Counted from the stretch's first letter, positions 9,191 through 18,045 are shown. The stretch: 64,000 nt of DNA from Gemmatimonadota bacterium (GCA_028874905.1 JAPPGZ010000082.1:62001-126000), one strand, 5' to 3'. Numbers and translations are program-made. Notes: a model not told the origin generated them from the sequence alone.

Positions 9191-9982
9191 TCATAGCAGC
9201 CCCTGCACGAGCCCCCCGTCGATCTGCATGGTGTGTCCGGTAATGTAGGATGCGGCCTCGGATGCGAGGAACACGACTCCGTTCGCAAACTCTTCCGGCC
9301 TGCCGATCCGTCCGGCCGGGATGTCGGCTGCGATCGCCTTCAGCACGGCCTCGCGACTCGTGTCCTGCGCCTCGGCCTGCGTGGCCAGAAGGGACTCGAC
9401 CCGCGCGGTGTGGATGAAGCCGGGTGCAGCCACGTTGCAGAGAATCCCCTCGGCGGCCAGATCACGCGAGATGGTCTTGATGAACCCTACGACGCCCGGT
9501 CGTGCCGTGTTGGACAGCAGGAGGTTCCTGACCGGCTGCTTCACCGCGACCGACGTGATTGCCACGATGCGCCCCCAGCCGTTCTTGCGCATCTCGGGCA
9601 GTGCGGCCAGGGTGAGTTGGACCGTGGACAGGAGGTTCAGTTCCAGAGCCTCCCGGTAAGCCTCGGGGGTGAAATCGTCGACACCCCCGGGTGGCGGACC
9701 ACCAGCGTTGGCAATCAGGATATCGAGGCGTCCGAACGCGGAAACCGCGCGCTCCACCAGGTGCGCACAAAAGGCCTCGTCGGCCACGTTGCCGGCGACG
9801 GACACGACGCTGCGGCCGGAGTCCCGCGCGATCTCGCCGGCCGTGGCTTCCAGGGCTCCGGGGGACCTCGAGTTGATCATCACGTCCGCACCTTCTCTGG
9901 CGAGCCGCTCGGCGACCGCCCGCCCGAGTCCCTTCGATGCGCCGGTCACGAGGGCGGCCCTATCTTTCAATCCGAGGTCCAC
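9191..9982 (-). CDS. SDR family oxidoreductase with a substituted Tyr-Lys catalytic pair
   Basis: A 263-residue Rossmann-fold protein of FabG-like length. The start is a GTG at 9982 preceded by AAGGAG. The cofactor motif TGASKGLG (residues 13-20), NAGG (91-94) and the C-terminal YITGHTMQIDGG are standard for short-chain dehydrogenases. Instead of S-Y-K it has S144 but then LSNTARPG, which puts S157 where Tyr is expected and R161 where Lys is expected. Canonical proton-relay chemistry is therefore doubtful; it may bind substrate differently or not be a dehydrogenase. It is the first gene of the SDR-ctaB-dmpA run. Confidence 0.85.
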   Translation of the reverse strand: MDLGLKDRAALVTGASKGLGRAVAERLAREGADVMINSRSPGALEATAGEIARDSGRSVVSVAGNVADEAFCAHLVERAVSAFGRLDILIANAGGPPPGGVDDFTPEAYREALELNLLSTVQLTLAALPEMRKNGWGRIVAITSVAVKQPVRNLLLSNTARPGVVGFIKTISRDLAAEGILCNVAAPGFIHTARVESLLATQAEAQDTSREAVLKAIAADIPAGRIGRPEEFANGVVFLASEAASYITGHTMQIDGGLVQGLL

Positions 9983-10118
9983 GAAGAAACTCTCCTTTGG
10001 CTAGGGACGGATCGTTGGAAGATGCGTGGTTGCCGCGGGGTGCGAAACTCCGCACCTGTCCCGGTGGTATGTAACGTATTCGTGCGAGAGCCGTCCGCAT
10101 CCGTGCACCCAGGCTGAA

Positions 10119-10778
10119 ATGAACGTTCGCGACGTAAGGAGCCGACGCCAGCAGGAGCGGGCGATGTGGAGACGTGGCCTCGTTGCATCGCTGTTGTTGC
10201 ACCTCGCCGTGTTGCTGTTTGCAGGCGGGCCGCCAATCCCTCCGTCTCCTTTTGCGGCTGCGGGGCCCAGGGCGGGGGACAATCGGGCCGCGGCCGGCGG
10301 GATGCAGTCGCTCAACGTCGTCGCGCCGCCCACCCGGCCGATCCGCCCCCCGGCGATTCCGCTGCCCGTGGAGATTGAGTTGGACGTTGTCGACCTGGAA
10401 ACGGAACCGGCTATCGAAATCGCGGTGCTGCTCGGGGAGCGACCCGGGCCACCGGGGCCTCCGGGGCTGGAGACGGGTGACGGCGCGGGCGACGGCGGCA
10501 CCGCGGAGGAGGGGCTTCGACGACTGATGCCTCCGACGCCGCGCGGAATGATCATCCCGCCCGCCAACAGGAGCCTCCGCGGGACGACCGTCGACGTATG
10601 GGTCTTCGTTGACGAGATCGGTCAGGTCGTTCCCGACTCGACCCGGCTGGATCCGGCTACACGCGACCGGGGATTCAACCGTCAGCTTATTCGAGAGGCC
10701 GCCCAGTGGATCTTCCGCCCCGGCACGCAAAACGGCATGCCCGTGGCGGCGTGGTTCCGCTACACGATCAGCATGTAG
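10119..10778 (+). CDS. TonB-like energy transducer protein
   Basis: A 219-residue protein. I choose the ATG at 10119 because the preceding part of the open frame shows no protein-like features. A short basic N-terminus is followed by one membrane segment (about residues 20-37), then a Pro-rich stretch (PPTRPIRPPAIPLP, RPGPPGPPG), and then a C-terminal domain with VDVWVFVDEIGQVV and REAAQWIFRPGTQNG, which has the layout of a TonB C-terminal domain. It would connect inner-membrane proton motive force to outer-membrane receptors such as the SusC proteins here. No exbB/exbD is in the window. It precedes the PorX-like gene by about 100 bp. Confidence 0.75.
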   Translation: MNVRDVRSRRQQERAMWRRGLVASLLLHLAVLLFAGGPPIPPSPFAAAGPRAGDNRAAAGGMQSLNVVAPPTRPIRPPAIPLPVEIELDVVDLETEPAIEIAVLLGERPGPPGPPGLETGDGAGDGGTAEEGLRRLMPPTPRGMIIPPANRSLRGTTVDVWVFVDEIGQVVPDSTRLDPATRDRGFNRQLIREAAQWIFRPGTQNGMPVAAWFRYTISM

Positions 10779-10880
10779 CGACTCCGTGGCATGCGGCTGC
10801 GGCCGGTATGGCTCGTGACTGTCGCGATGCGCAGTGCCCGGTGTCGGGCGGCGTGGCGCGAGCCGTGCTAAGTTCCGGGA

Positions 10881-12449
10881 ATGCGACGTGCGGCCAAGCG
10901 GATTCTCTGGGTGGACGACGAGATCGATCTCCTGCGTCCCCACCTGCTCTTCCTCCAGCAGAGGGGCTATCATGTCGACGCCATTACGAACGGCGACGAC
11001 GCGCTGGCTCTTCTTCGCGGGCACACGTACGACCTCATCCTGCTGGACGAGCAGATGCCGGGCCGCCGAGGCCTCGAGGTCCTGAGGCTGATCCGGCGCG
11101 ACGACCCGTATGCACGCGTGGTCATGGTGACGAAGTCCGAGGAGGACCGCACGATGACGGAGGCGATCGGTCGCCACGTGGAAGCCTATCTGGTGAAGCC
11201 CACGAGTCCTCGCCAAGTGCTTTCCGTGGTGACCCGGATACTCGAGGGGTCTTCCATCCAGCAGCAGCGCGCGGCCCAGGATTTCGCGGCCCGGTGGCCG
11301 GCGCTGTCCCGAATGCGCGAGCGCGCGTCCAGCCCCTCGGCGTTCGCGCGCGTGTATCAGGAGCTCGTGGACTGGCACCTGTGGCTGGAACGGTCCGGCG
11401 AGACCGGTCTTCTCGGGACGGTGGAGTCGCTCCAGGAGGACCTGCGACACGACTTCGGCCGCTGGGTAACGCGCGAGTATCCCCGCTGGATGAGGGGCGA
11501 CGCGGATCGCCCGGAGCTGTCGGTCGACGTGGTCGAGCGGCGCCTGCTTCCCCTGCTTGGCAGGGATCCGGTCTACTTCGTGGTCCTGGACTGCATGCGC
11601 CTGGACCAGTGGCGCGCCATCTCGCCGCTGATCGGCGAGTTCTTCGATGTTGACGAAGGGTATCACTACTCGATCCTGCCCACCGCCACGCCCTATGCGC
11701 GCAACGCCGTCTTTTCGGGGTTGTTCCCGGACGAGATCGCCCGGGCACGGCCGGAGTGGTGGGATGCCTCGGATGACGAGGGTTCGCTGAACGCCTTCGA
11801 GGACGAACTCCTCAGGGAGCAGTTGCACCGACTCACGGGACGCGCTGTTCCGGTCCACTACGAGAAGGTCTTCACCGACCGCAACGAGGCGCAGGTGCGA
11901 GGTCGGCTCAGATCCGCCTCCAGGGTCAGGGGTGGTGTGATCGCGGTGGTATTCAACTTCGTGGACCTGATGACCCACGGGCGCTCCGAGTCTCCCATTC
12001 TGATGGAGGTCGCCAAGGACGAAGCGGCGCTCAGACAGCTCACACGCTCGTGGTTCGAGCGGTCCACGGCCTTTGCCGTGCTGAAGGAAGCATCGGCCCA
12101 GGGGCATCGGGTGGTGCTGACCACCGACCACGGGTCGATTCACTGCCGCCGTCCCGCGACCATCTACGCCCGCAAGGGCGCGAGCACCAGCCTCCGCTAC
12201 AAGATGGGCAACGATCTGCGCGCGCAGGACCCGAGTTCTGCCTTCACCACCAAGCGTGCGTCCGACCTGCGGCTTCCGCGCGGGAGTCTGCGGATGACCT
12301 ACATGGTCGCGCTGGACGACTGTTTCTTCGTCTACCCCACCAAGCTGCGCGAACACCAGCGACGCTACCGCAACTCCTTCCTGCACGGGGGCATATCGCC
12401 GGAAGAGATGATCGTGCCGGTCGCGGTGCTGCGGCCCCGACCCCGCTGA
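10881..12449 (+). CDS. porX: PorX-like response regulator fused to a PglZ-type phosphodiesterase
   Basis: A 522-residue two-domain protein matching PorX in length and architecture. Residues 1-120 are a receiver domain: D12/D13 acidic pocket, D56 phospho-acceptor in DLILLDEQMPG, T84 and K106. Residues of about 215-520 are a PglZ-type alkaline-phosphatase-superfamily domain with likely metal or catalytic residues D237, T270 (in TATPYARN), D362/H366 (VDLMTHGRSE) and D416/H417 (TTDHGS). In Bacteroidota, PorX controls the type IX secretion system and hydrolyses cyclic or linear oligonucleotides. Here it heads a run of lipid A and envelope genes, starting 22 bp before the ABC exporter. Its actual targets in this organism are unknown. 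Confidence 0.86.
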   Translation: MRRAAKRILWVDDEIDLLRPHLLFLQQRGYHVDAITNGDDALALLRGHTYDLILLDEQMPGRRGLEVLRLIRRDDPYARVVMVTKSEEDRTMTEAIGRHVEAYLVKPTSPRQVLSVVTRILEGSSIQQQRAAQDFAARWPALSRMRERASSPSAFARVYQELVDWHLWLERSGETGLLGTVESLQEDLRHDFGRWVTREYPRWMRGDADRPELSVDVVERRLLPLLGRDPVYFVVLDCMRLDQWRAISPLIGEFFDVDEGYHYSILPTATPYARNAVFSGLFPDEIARARPEWWDASDDEGSLNAFEDELLREQLHRLTGRAVPVHYEKVFTDRNEAQVRGRLRSASRVRGGVIAVVFNFVDLMTHGRSESPILMEVAKDEAALRQLTRSWFERSTAFAVLKEASAQGHRVVLTTDHGSIHCRRPATIYARKGASTSLRYKMGNDLRAQDPSSAFTTKRASDLRLPRGSLRMTYMVALDDCFFVYPTKLREHQRRYRNSFLHGGISPEEMIVPVAVLRPRPR

Positions 12450-12471
12450 CGCCTGCCCCCCGGGGCCGCCA

Positions 12472-14283
12472 ATGACCGTCTGGCGCAGGGTTCTCGCTTA
12501 CCTCGTCCCCCACCGGGGCGTGCTGCTGTTGTCCGTGGCCGCAAGCGCCGCCTATTCGGCTCTCGACGCATTCTCGTTCGTCGTGCTGATTCCGTTCCTG
12601 GCGACCGTTTTCGGCGAGGGCGACGCAAACGGGACGGTGGGCGAGGCTCCGGCACGGTTGGAGCAGGCGCTCGATTTCACCGTGGGGCGACTCGTCGACC
12701 TCGACGGCGACCCGCAGTCGGTCGTCGGCGGGATCATCCTGTTCCTTCTGGCTCTGGTGGCGCTGAAGAACGCGGTCGACTTCGCGCGCGCCTGCCTCAC
12801 CGCGCGCGTCGAGCAGGGGGTCGCACGCGACTTGCGCAACCGGGTGTACGGCCACCTCCTCGACCTGGACCTTGCGTTCTTTGCGAAGGTGCGCACAGGC
12901 CAGGTCGTTTCGAGCCTGACCCACGATGTCGAGCAGCTGCGCACCCTTGTCACCAGGGAACTCACCCGGACCCTTGCGGCTGTGGTGCAGTTCGCGGCGT
13001 GTCTGTACTGGATGATCGAGATCTCGGCCCGCCTCACCGCGGCGGCCTTCGTTGTCGTCCCGCTGACCATGGTGATCTGGGGCCCGCTGGTGCGTCGCCT
13101 CCGGCGCGGCGACCGGCAGGTGCTCGACCTGGCGGGCGCCGTCAGTTCGCACATTCAGGAGACCGTGTCGGCGATGCGCATGGTGAAATCGGCGTCGGCG
13201 GAGCGGCTTGAGCGACATCGCTTCCGTAACCTGACCCGCGCATACTTCGATGCCTTCCTGCGAACCGTCCGCTTGCGGGCGCTCGCGGGTCCGTTCACGG
13301 AGTTCCTGGTGGTCGCGGGCACGGCGATTCTCCTCTGGTACGGGGCCAGGATGGTGTTGGTGGACGGTACGCTGTCGGGCGCGGCCTTCCTGGGCTTCAT
13401 CCTGCTCAGCACGCGGCTGTATTCCCCGGTCAAGTATCTCAGCAAGCTGCCTGCGCTGATTCAACCCGGCCTTGCGGGCGCCGAGCGGGTCCTCGAATTC
13501 CTCGACGCCCCTGCCGAGACCCGGGAGCGGGACGGAGTCCGGGAGTTCAAGGGCGTCGACAGGGAGATTCGCTACCGGGGTGTGTCCATGGAATACCGGA
13601 CGGGCGACCGTGTACTAAGGGACGTGGACCTCAGTGCGCCGGCCGGCTCGGTCGTGGCGCTGGTGGGACCAAGCGGTGCCGGGAAGACGACGATCGTCGA
13701 CCTTCTCGCCCGCTTCTACGACCCCGTGAACGGCGCGGTCGAAATCGATGGCACGGACGTCCGCGAATTCCGGCTGGCGTCACTGCGGGCGGGTCTCGGC
13801 GTCGTTTCACAGGACACGGTTCTCTTCCACGACACGGTCGGCGCCAACATCGCGTACGGAATGCCGGGGGCATCGCCTGACGAGGTCGAGGAGGCGGCGC
13901 GCGCGGCCCGCGCGCACGATTTCATCCGACGACTGCCGGACGGCTACGAAACGGTCGTCGGCGAGCGCGGGACCACGCTTTCGGGTGGACAGAGCCAGCG
14001 GATCGCGATCGCCCGGGCCGTGCTCCGCAACCCGCCGATCCTGATTCTCGACGAGGCGACGAGTGCACTCGACGCAGAATCGGAACGCCTGGTGCAGGAG
14101 GCCATGGAGCGGCTTCTGCAGGGTCGCACGGTCTTCGTCATCGCGCACCGTCTCTCGACGATCCGGCGTGCCGACCTGATCGTCGTGGTCGACGGTGGCC
14201 GCGTAGTGCAGCAGGGTACCCACGCCACCCTGATGGAGGAGGGGGGCCTGTACCGGCGGCTGCGGGAGCTGCAGTTCCAGTGA
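12472..14283 (+). CDS. ABC exporter, permease-ATPase fusion (MsbA-like)
   Basis: A 603-residue half-transporter. An N-terminal six-helix exporter domain (about residues 10-330) is fused to an ATPase domain with Walker A GPSGAGKTT (399-407), signature LSGGQ (503-507), Walker B ILILDEATSALD (523-534) and the H-loop in VIAHRLSTIRRAD. The arrangement is that of lipid flippases such as MsbA or multidrug exporters. The next gene starts on a GTG overlapping its TGA and encodes an LpxL-like acyltransferase, so export of lipid A or a lipid precursor from the inner leaflet is a reasonable inference. Confidence 0.9.
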   Translation: MTVWRRVLAYLVPHRGVLLLSVAASAAYSALDAFSFVVLIPFLATVFGEGDANGTVGEAPARLEQALDFTVGRLVDLDGDPQSVVGGIILFLLALVALKNAVDFARACLTARVEQGVARDLRNRVYGHLLDLDLAFFAKVRTGQVVSSLTHDVEQLRTLVTRELTRTLAAVVQFAACLYWMIEISARLTAAAFVVVPLTMVIWGPLVRRLRRGDRQVLDLAGAVSSHIQETVSAMRMVKSASAERLERHRFRNLTRAYFDAFLRTVRLRALAGPFTEFLVVAGTAILLWYGARMVLVDGTLSGAAFLGFILLSTRLYSPVKYLSKLPALIQPGLAGAERVLEFLDAPAETRERDGVREFKGVDREIRYRGVSMEYRTGDRVLRDVDLSAPAGSVVALVGPSGAGKTTIVDLLARFYDPVNGAVEIDGTDVREFRLASLRAGLGVVSQDTVLFHDTVGANIAYGMPGASPDEVEEAARAARAHDFIRRLPDGYETVVGERGTTLSGGQSQRIAIARAVLRNPPILILDEATSALDAESERLVQEAMERLLQGRTVFVIAHRLSTIRRADLIVVVDGGRVVQQGTHATLMEEGGLYRRLRELQFQ

Positions 14284-15200
14284 GCGCGCGAAGCCCGGTG
14301 GCGCTCAGGCGCAGATTACGGCACCGCCTGGAGTTCGCCCTGTTGCGCGCGGTGGCGGCCGTGTGCGGCGGTCTTCCGGCCGTCGTGGCCGACCGCGCGG
14401 GAGCGTTGCTCGGCTGGGTGGCCGCACGGGTGGGACGTCCCCGGTGGGGCGTGGTGATGAAGCAGTTGCGCATGGCGTTTCCGGATGCGACGGAAGAGTG
14501 GCGGCGCACCGTGGGGCGGCGCTGCTATGCACACTTCGCGCGTGAGGCGGTGGCCATGTTCCGTCTGGCGGGGGCCAGCCGCGCGGAGATCCTGAAGCGT
14601 ACCCGGCTGGTGGGGCGGGAGCTGCTGGAGAAGGCCGCGCGCGAGGGCCGCGGGATCATGGTTGTGAGCGGGCACCTGGGCAACTGGGAGGTAGGTGCGG
14701 CGGGTGTGGTGGCGCGCGGTTTTCCGATGGACATCGTGGTGGCGCGACAGCGCAATCGTCACTTCGACCGGTATCTGACCCGGGCGCGCAAGAGACTGGG
14801 CGTCAACGTGATCCCGAGGGGGGAGGCGGTGGGCGGGGCGCTGGCTTCGCTCCAGGCGGGCCGGGTCGTGGGGCTCATGGGTGACCAGGACGCGAGGGGG
14901 GCGGGGGTGTTCGTGGACTTCTTCGGGCAGCCCGCGTCGACGGCGCGCGGTCCGGCCGTGCTGTCCATGCGGGCCGGGGTGGTGCTGGCCACCTTCTGCG
15001 CGATTCGGCTGCCGGGCTGGAGGCCGCGCTACGAGGTGCGTATCGAAGCGATCCCCGCAGTGGAGCGGAAGAGTGATCGGGGCGCGGCCGTCATGACACT
15101 GACGCGGGCGTTCACCAGCCGTCTGGAAGAGCAGGTACGGAAGCAACCGTGCCAGTATTTCTGGCATCATAGGCGTTGGAAGACACCACCAACTTCGTAA
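14280..15200 (+). CDS. LpxL/HtrB-like lysophospholipid acyltransferase
   Basis: A 306-residue membrane-associated acyltransferase. It starts at a GTG whose last bases form the stop of the ABC exporter (GTGA overlap). A hydrophobic N-terminal region (about residues 19-50) is followed by the catalytic HX4E motif in SGHLGNWE (H132...E137) and by the later segment GLMGDQDARG; both are typical of late acyltransferases that add secondary acyl chains to lipid A. It also ends with the family-typical YFWHHRRWKT. Together with the exporter it suggests a lipid A maturation step; the acyl donor cannot be read. Confidence 0.88.
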   Translation: MSARSPVALRRRLRHRLEFALLRAVAAVCGGLPAVVADRAGALLGWVAARVGRPRWGVVMKQLRMAFPDATEEWRRTVGRRCYAHFAREAVAMFRLAGASRAEILKRTRLVGRELLEKAAREGRGIMVVSGHLGNWEVGAAGVVARGFPMDIVVARQRNRHFDRYLTRARKRLGVNVIPRGEAVGGALASLQAGRVVGLMGDQDARGAGVFVDFFGQPASTARGPAVLSMRAGVVLATFCAIRLPGWRPRYEVRIEAIPAVERKSDRGAAVMTLTRAFTSRLEEQVRKQPCQYFWHHRRWKTPPTS

Positions 15201-15265
15201 GACAACGCCACCCCCAAGCGTTTGGTGTAGATTCATTCTCACCATCCGACCGAACTCCGGGGCCC

Positions 15266-16018
15266 ATGATCCACATCTGTATTCCCTGCAGGGACGAGGA
15301 CCGCACCATCGGCGTACTGCTCTGGAAGATCCGGCACGTCATGGGGGAGCTGGGGCGCGACTTCCACGTCCTCGTGCTCGACGACGCTTCCCGGGACGGA
15401 ACCCGGGCGCTGCTGGAGAAGTACCAGCGAGTGATGCCGCTGACCGTGCTCACCGAGCGGCGGCCCATCGGGTACGGCTGCGCCATGGAGAAGCTGTTGC
15501 GGGCGGCCGCTGCCCGGACGAACTATCCGAAGCGGGACGCGATCGTCACCATGCAGGGCGACTTCACGGAACATCCGGAGCACCTCCATGCGCTCATCAA
15601 GACCTTCGAGGGAGGCGCGGACATCGTGGCGGGCCAATCCGCGACGGAGAAGGGGGACGTGCCCCGCCGCGTTCGCTTCGCCCGTTGGCTGGGTGGCATC
15701 GCAATCGGCCGGATGGTGTCCGGTGCATCGGGCGGCGATTGGCTCGCCGGGTTTCGGGCCTACAGGGTGGTCGTCGTCAAGAAGGCGACGCGGGAGCTCG
15801 GCGACCGGCGTCTGGTCACCACCGACGGCTGGGCCGCCAACGCCGAGTTGATGAAGGTGCTGACCCCGTACGCGCGCCGGGTCGCGCACCTGCCGCTCGC
15901 TCGCCGCTACGATTTGCGCCCGCGCCGAACACGGGTGCGCGTCATGCCGACATTGCGACAGATCCTGCGGCTGCGAAAGGCCGCTCCACTGGAGCCGAAG
16001 CGACATGGCGCGGCCTAG
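15266..16018 (+). CDS. family 2 glycosyltransferase
   Basis: A 250-residue GT-A fold enzyme. I start at the ATG at 15266, directly before the first strand (MIHICIPCRDED); an upstream ATG in frame at 15176 overlaps the acyltransferase and adds a non-family extension. The nucleotide-sugar motif VLVLDDASRDGT (about residues 35-46) and the second motif TMQGDFTEHPEHL are typical of GT2 enzymes such as dolichyl- or undecaprenyl-phosphate sugar transferases. No C-terminal membrane helices are visible. Its position after the lipid A genes suggests envelope polysaccharide or lipid glycosylation. Confidence 0.83.
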   Translation: MIHICIPCRDEDRTIGVLLWKIRHVMGELGRDFHVLVLDDASRDGTRALLEKYQRVMPLTVLTERRPIGYGCAMEKLLRAAAARTNYPKRDAIVTMQGDFTEHPEHLHALIKTFEGGADIVAGQSATEKGDVPRRVRFARWLGGIAIGRMVSGASGGDWLAGFRAYRVVVVKKATRELGDRRLVTTDGWAANAELMKVLTPYARRVAHLPLARRYDLRPRRTRVRVMPTLRQILRLRKAAPLEPKRHGAA

Positions 16019-16841
16019 TGTGACCGCTGCCGCGGGAATGGTATCGGTCGCGGTCGCCGTGATCGCCGTGGCTGCATCGGCCAGTGCGCAGACCACGCGG
16101 GCGCCGGACTCGCTCGACGGGGCGCCGCCCGAGGTGGCCAGCGTTCCGTTTGCGGTGGGCGAGCACCTGAGGTACAAGGTCAAGTACGGGATCTTCTCCG
16201 TGGGAGAGGCCCACATGACCATCGCCGGGATCGACACGATCCACGGCATGCCCACCTACGTGGCCGAGTGGCGGATCAAGGGCAGCGTGCTGGGATTCGG
16301 CATCGACGAGACCTTCACCTCCTGGATCGACACCGAGGGGCTGTTTGCCAGGCGCTTTGTGAAGGACCAGGGGGAACGCTACCGCGAATACGAGTTCTTC
16401 CCCGCGGAGCACCGTGTGCAGAGGATCGACCACGACACGACCTGGGCACTTCCCGATCCGGAGCCCCTCGACGACATATCGATCGTGTACTTTACGCGTA
16501 CGCTCGCCCTCGATGTGGGCCAGAGCTACACCTTCAACCGCTTCTACAAGGACGAAGGGAACCCGATCGTTCTCAATGTGCTGGGCAGGGATCGACGCGA
16601 GGTGGGCGCGGGTGAATTCAACACGGTGGTGGTGCGGCCCATCATCCAGACCGACGGTCTCTTTTCCGAGGGCGGACAGGCGGAGATCCACTTCTCGGAC
16701 GATGAGCGCAGGATGGTGGTCTACATGAAGGTTGACGGCCCTTTCCTGCCCGTGAACCTGACGATGCATCTGGAGGAGATTCTGCACGCCGAGCCGGAGC
16801 CCCGCGCCCAGACGCCGGGCGATTCGCAGGACTCGGGCTGA
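16005..16841 (+). CDS. DUF3108 domain-containing secreted protein
   Basis: A 278-residue protein starting 14 bp inside the end of the glycosyltransferase gene. Residues 1-28 form a signal peptide ending ASASAQ. The remainder matches the DUF3108 pattern: GEHLRYKVKYGIFSVGEAHM near residue 52, a middle region with YREYEFFP, and a C-terminal FSDDERRMVVYMKV strand pair. DUF3108 proteins are periplasmic or outer-membrane-associated, with no established activity. Its coupling to lipid A genes suggests a role in envelope lipid handling, which is inference. Confidence 0.84.
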   Translation: MARPSVTAAAGMVSVAVAVIAVAASASAQTTRAPDSLDGAPPEVASVPFAVGEHLRYKVKYGIFSVGEAHMTIAGIDTIHGMPTYVAEWRIKGSVLGFGIDETFTSWIDTEGLFARRFVKDQGERYREYEFFPAEHRVQRIDHDTTWALPDPEPLDDISIVYFTRTLALDVGQSYTFNRFYKDEGNPIVLNVLGRDRREVGAGEFNTVVVRPIIQTDGLFSEGGQAEIHFSDDERRMVVYMKVDGPFLPVNLTMHLEEILHAEPEPRAQTPGDSQDSG

Positions 16842-16898
16842 TGTAGCAGCCGTGGACCCGATCACCCCCGGCATTCGAGCGGCGATGCCAGCCGGGTA

Positions 16899-17465
16899 AT
16901 GGCCGCCGCCCGCAGTTTCCGGCTGTCGATGGCCTGGGTCCTCGGCATCGCATTCTTGTGGTTGGCCCGGCCGGTCGCGGAGTCCATGTGGATCGGCGGG
17001 GCCATCGTGCTGGCGGGACTGGCCATTCGCGGTTGGGCCGCCGGCGTCCTGGAGAAGGACCGCGAGCTGGCGGTGTCGGGGCCGTACGCCTTTACACGCA
17101 ACCCACTGTACCTGGGCAGCTTCCTGCTGGGCATGGGGGCTGCCGTGGCCGGCGCCCGACCGGTGTTCGGCGTGATCCTGCTCGGTTACTTCGCGCTGGC
17201 CTACGGGGCGGTGATGGCACGCGAGCAGGTCAGACTGCAGGCCAGATTTCGGGACGCCTACCGTGACTATCGCGATTCAGTGCCCGGGTTCCTTCCCCGA
17301 CTCTCGCCGTACCGTCCACCGCCCGGTCTCGGGATCGAAACGAGCGACTTTGCCCTCGCACGCTACATGCGAAACCGGGAGTACGAAGCCGCGCTGGGAG
17401 CCGTTGGGGGCATGATCCTGCTCGTACTCAAGGCCACGGGCGTCCTGCGACTGCCGCTGCCGTAG
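16899..17465 (+). CDS. isoprenylcysteine carboxyl methyltransferase/PEMT-like membrane methyltransferase
   Basis: A 188-residue integral membrane protein with four or five hydrophobic segments. It has the SAM-binding motif SGPYAFTRNPLYLG (residues 60-73), shared by isoprenylcysteine methyltransferases and bacterial phospholipid N-methyltransferases, and the trailing YRDYRDSVPGFLP element. The substrate is probably a membrane lipid or prenyl compound; the sequence does not decide which. No clear Shine-Dalgarno is seen, and a GC-rich inverted repeat (CCCGGC/GCCGGG, 16867-16896) ends just before the ATG. It is the last gene of the + strand envelope run. Confidence 0.82.
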   Translation: MAAARSFRLSMAWVLGIAFLWLARPVAESMWIGGAIVLAGLAIRGWAAGVLEKDRELAVSGPYAFTRNPLYLGSFLLGMGAAVAGARPVFGVILLGYFALAYGAVMAREQVRLQARFRDAYRDYRDSVPGFLPRLSPYRPPPGLGIETSDFALARYMRNREYEAALGAVGGMILLVLKATGVLRLPLP

Positions 17466-17484
17466 CAGCCAACGGCCACCGGCG

Positions 17485-17892
17485 CTACGCCGTCTCGGCC
17501 GGAACGTGCACCAGGTGCAGGACCGGACCGGGCATCACCTGTCCCTTTACCCGTATGTCGAAGTCGTAGCGTCCGGGCACCGGGAAGACCACGTCCTCCA
17601 GCGGCATCACCAGCTGCGTGCGCGGGGGTGGCCGTTCCGCGGGGCGCGGGGACACCTCGGATTCGCCCTCGACGGTAAGGGTCGGGCGTCCGTCGGGACC
17701 GCGCACGTCGACGCGAAAGTGATGCCGACCGGCGTCGTGGCGATCCCACTCGATGCATATGACGAGGGTCATCCGATCCTGGCGCGCCGGAAATCCCGGG
17801 GCATAGAGGTCGTGGAAGACTCCGTGAAGGTCAACCTTCCCTTCCGGGGTTGCGGCCGCCTGATCGCAGACAGCGAAAGTAAGCAGTCTCAT
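17485..17892 (-). CDS. small conserved hypothetical protein (DUF6941-like)
   Basis: A 135-residue protein with no signal peptide or membrane segment. The sequence begins MRLLTFAVCDQAAATPEGKV and continues with beta-strand-rich segments such as FRVDVRGPDGRPTLTVEGES and the ending PGRYDFDIRV...HLVHVP. The pattern (start on 'CDQA', 'GK(V/L)...GVF', then strands) resembles a small beta-sandwich family of unknown function, possibly DUF6941, but I am unsure. It is convergent with the ICMT-like gene (19 bp apart) and divergent from the 98-residue protein at 18046. Confidence 0.7.
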   Translation of the reverse strand: MRLLTFAVCDQAAATPEGKVDLHGVFHDLYAPGFPARQDRMTLVICIEWDRHDAGRHHFRVDVRGPDGRPTLTVEGESEVSPRPAERPPPRTQLVMPLEDVVFPVPGRYDFDIRVKGQVMPGPVLHLVHVPAETA

Positions 17893-17978
17893 GCCTCTCG
17901 GCCGGCAGAATCACATGACTTCGAGTTCTCGTTTCTTGCCATAATCCACTTCTCACCTAGTTTATTGGCTTCGCCTGC

Positions 17979-18027
17979 GGGCCATCCTTCCGGCCCGGGC
18001 GTTTCGCGGGACCCCGCGGCGAGAAAC
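17979..18027 (+). promoter_or_regulatory. two adjacent GC-rich hairpins upstream of a small gene
   Basis: The first inverted repeat is GGGCC (17979-17983) with GGCCC (17992-17996) around ATCCTTCC. The second is GTTTC (18001-18005) with GAAAC (18023-18027), enclosing a nested GC stem (CGCGG with CCGCG). They end 18 bases before the GTG at 18046 and next to its GGAGGAG ribosome-binding site. They could be a structured 5' leader or a transcription-factor target; no known riboswitch was recognised. Confidence 0.35.
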
Positions 18028-18045
18028 CAATTATGAGGAGGAGTA

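Noticed and set aside
9960-12386. 808-residue open frame on the minus strand
   Set aside because: It covers the TonB-like and PorX-like genes on the opposite strand and has no recognisable domain.
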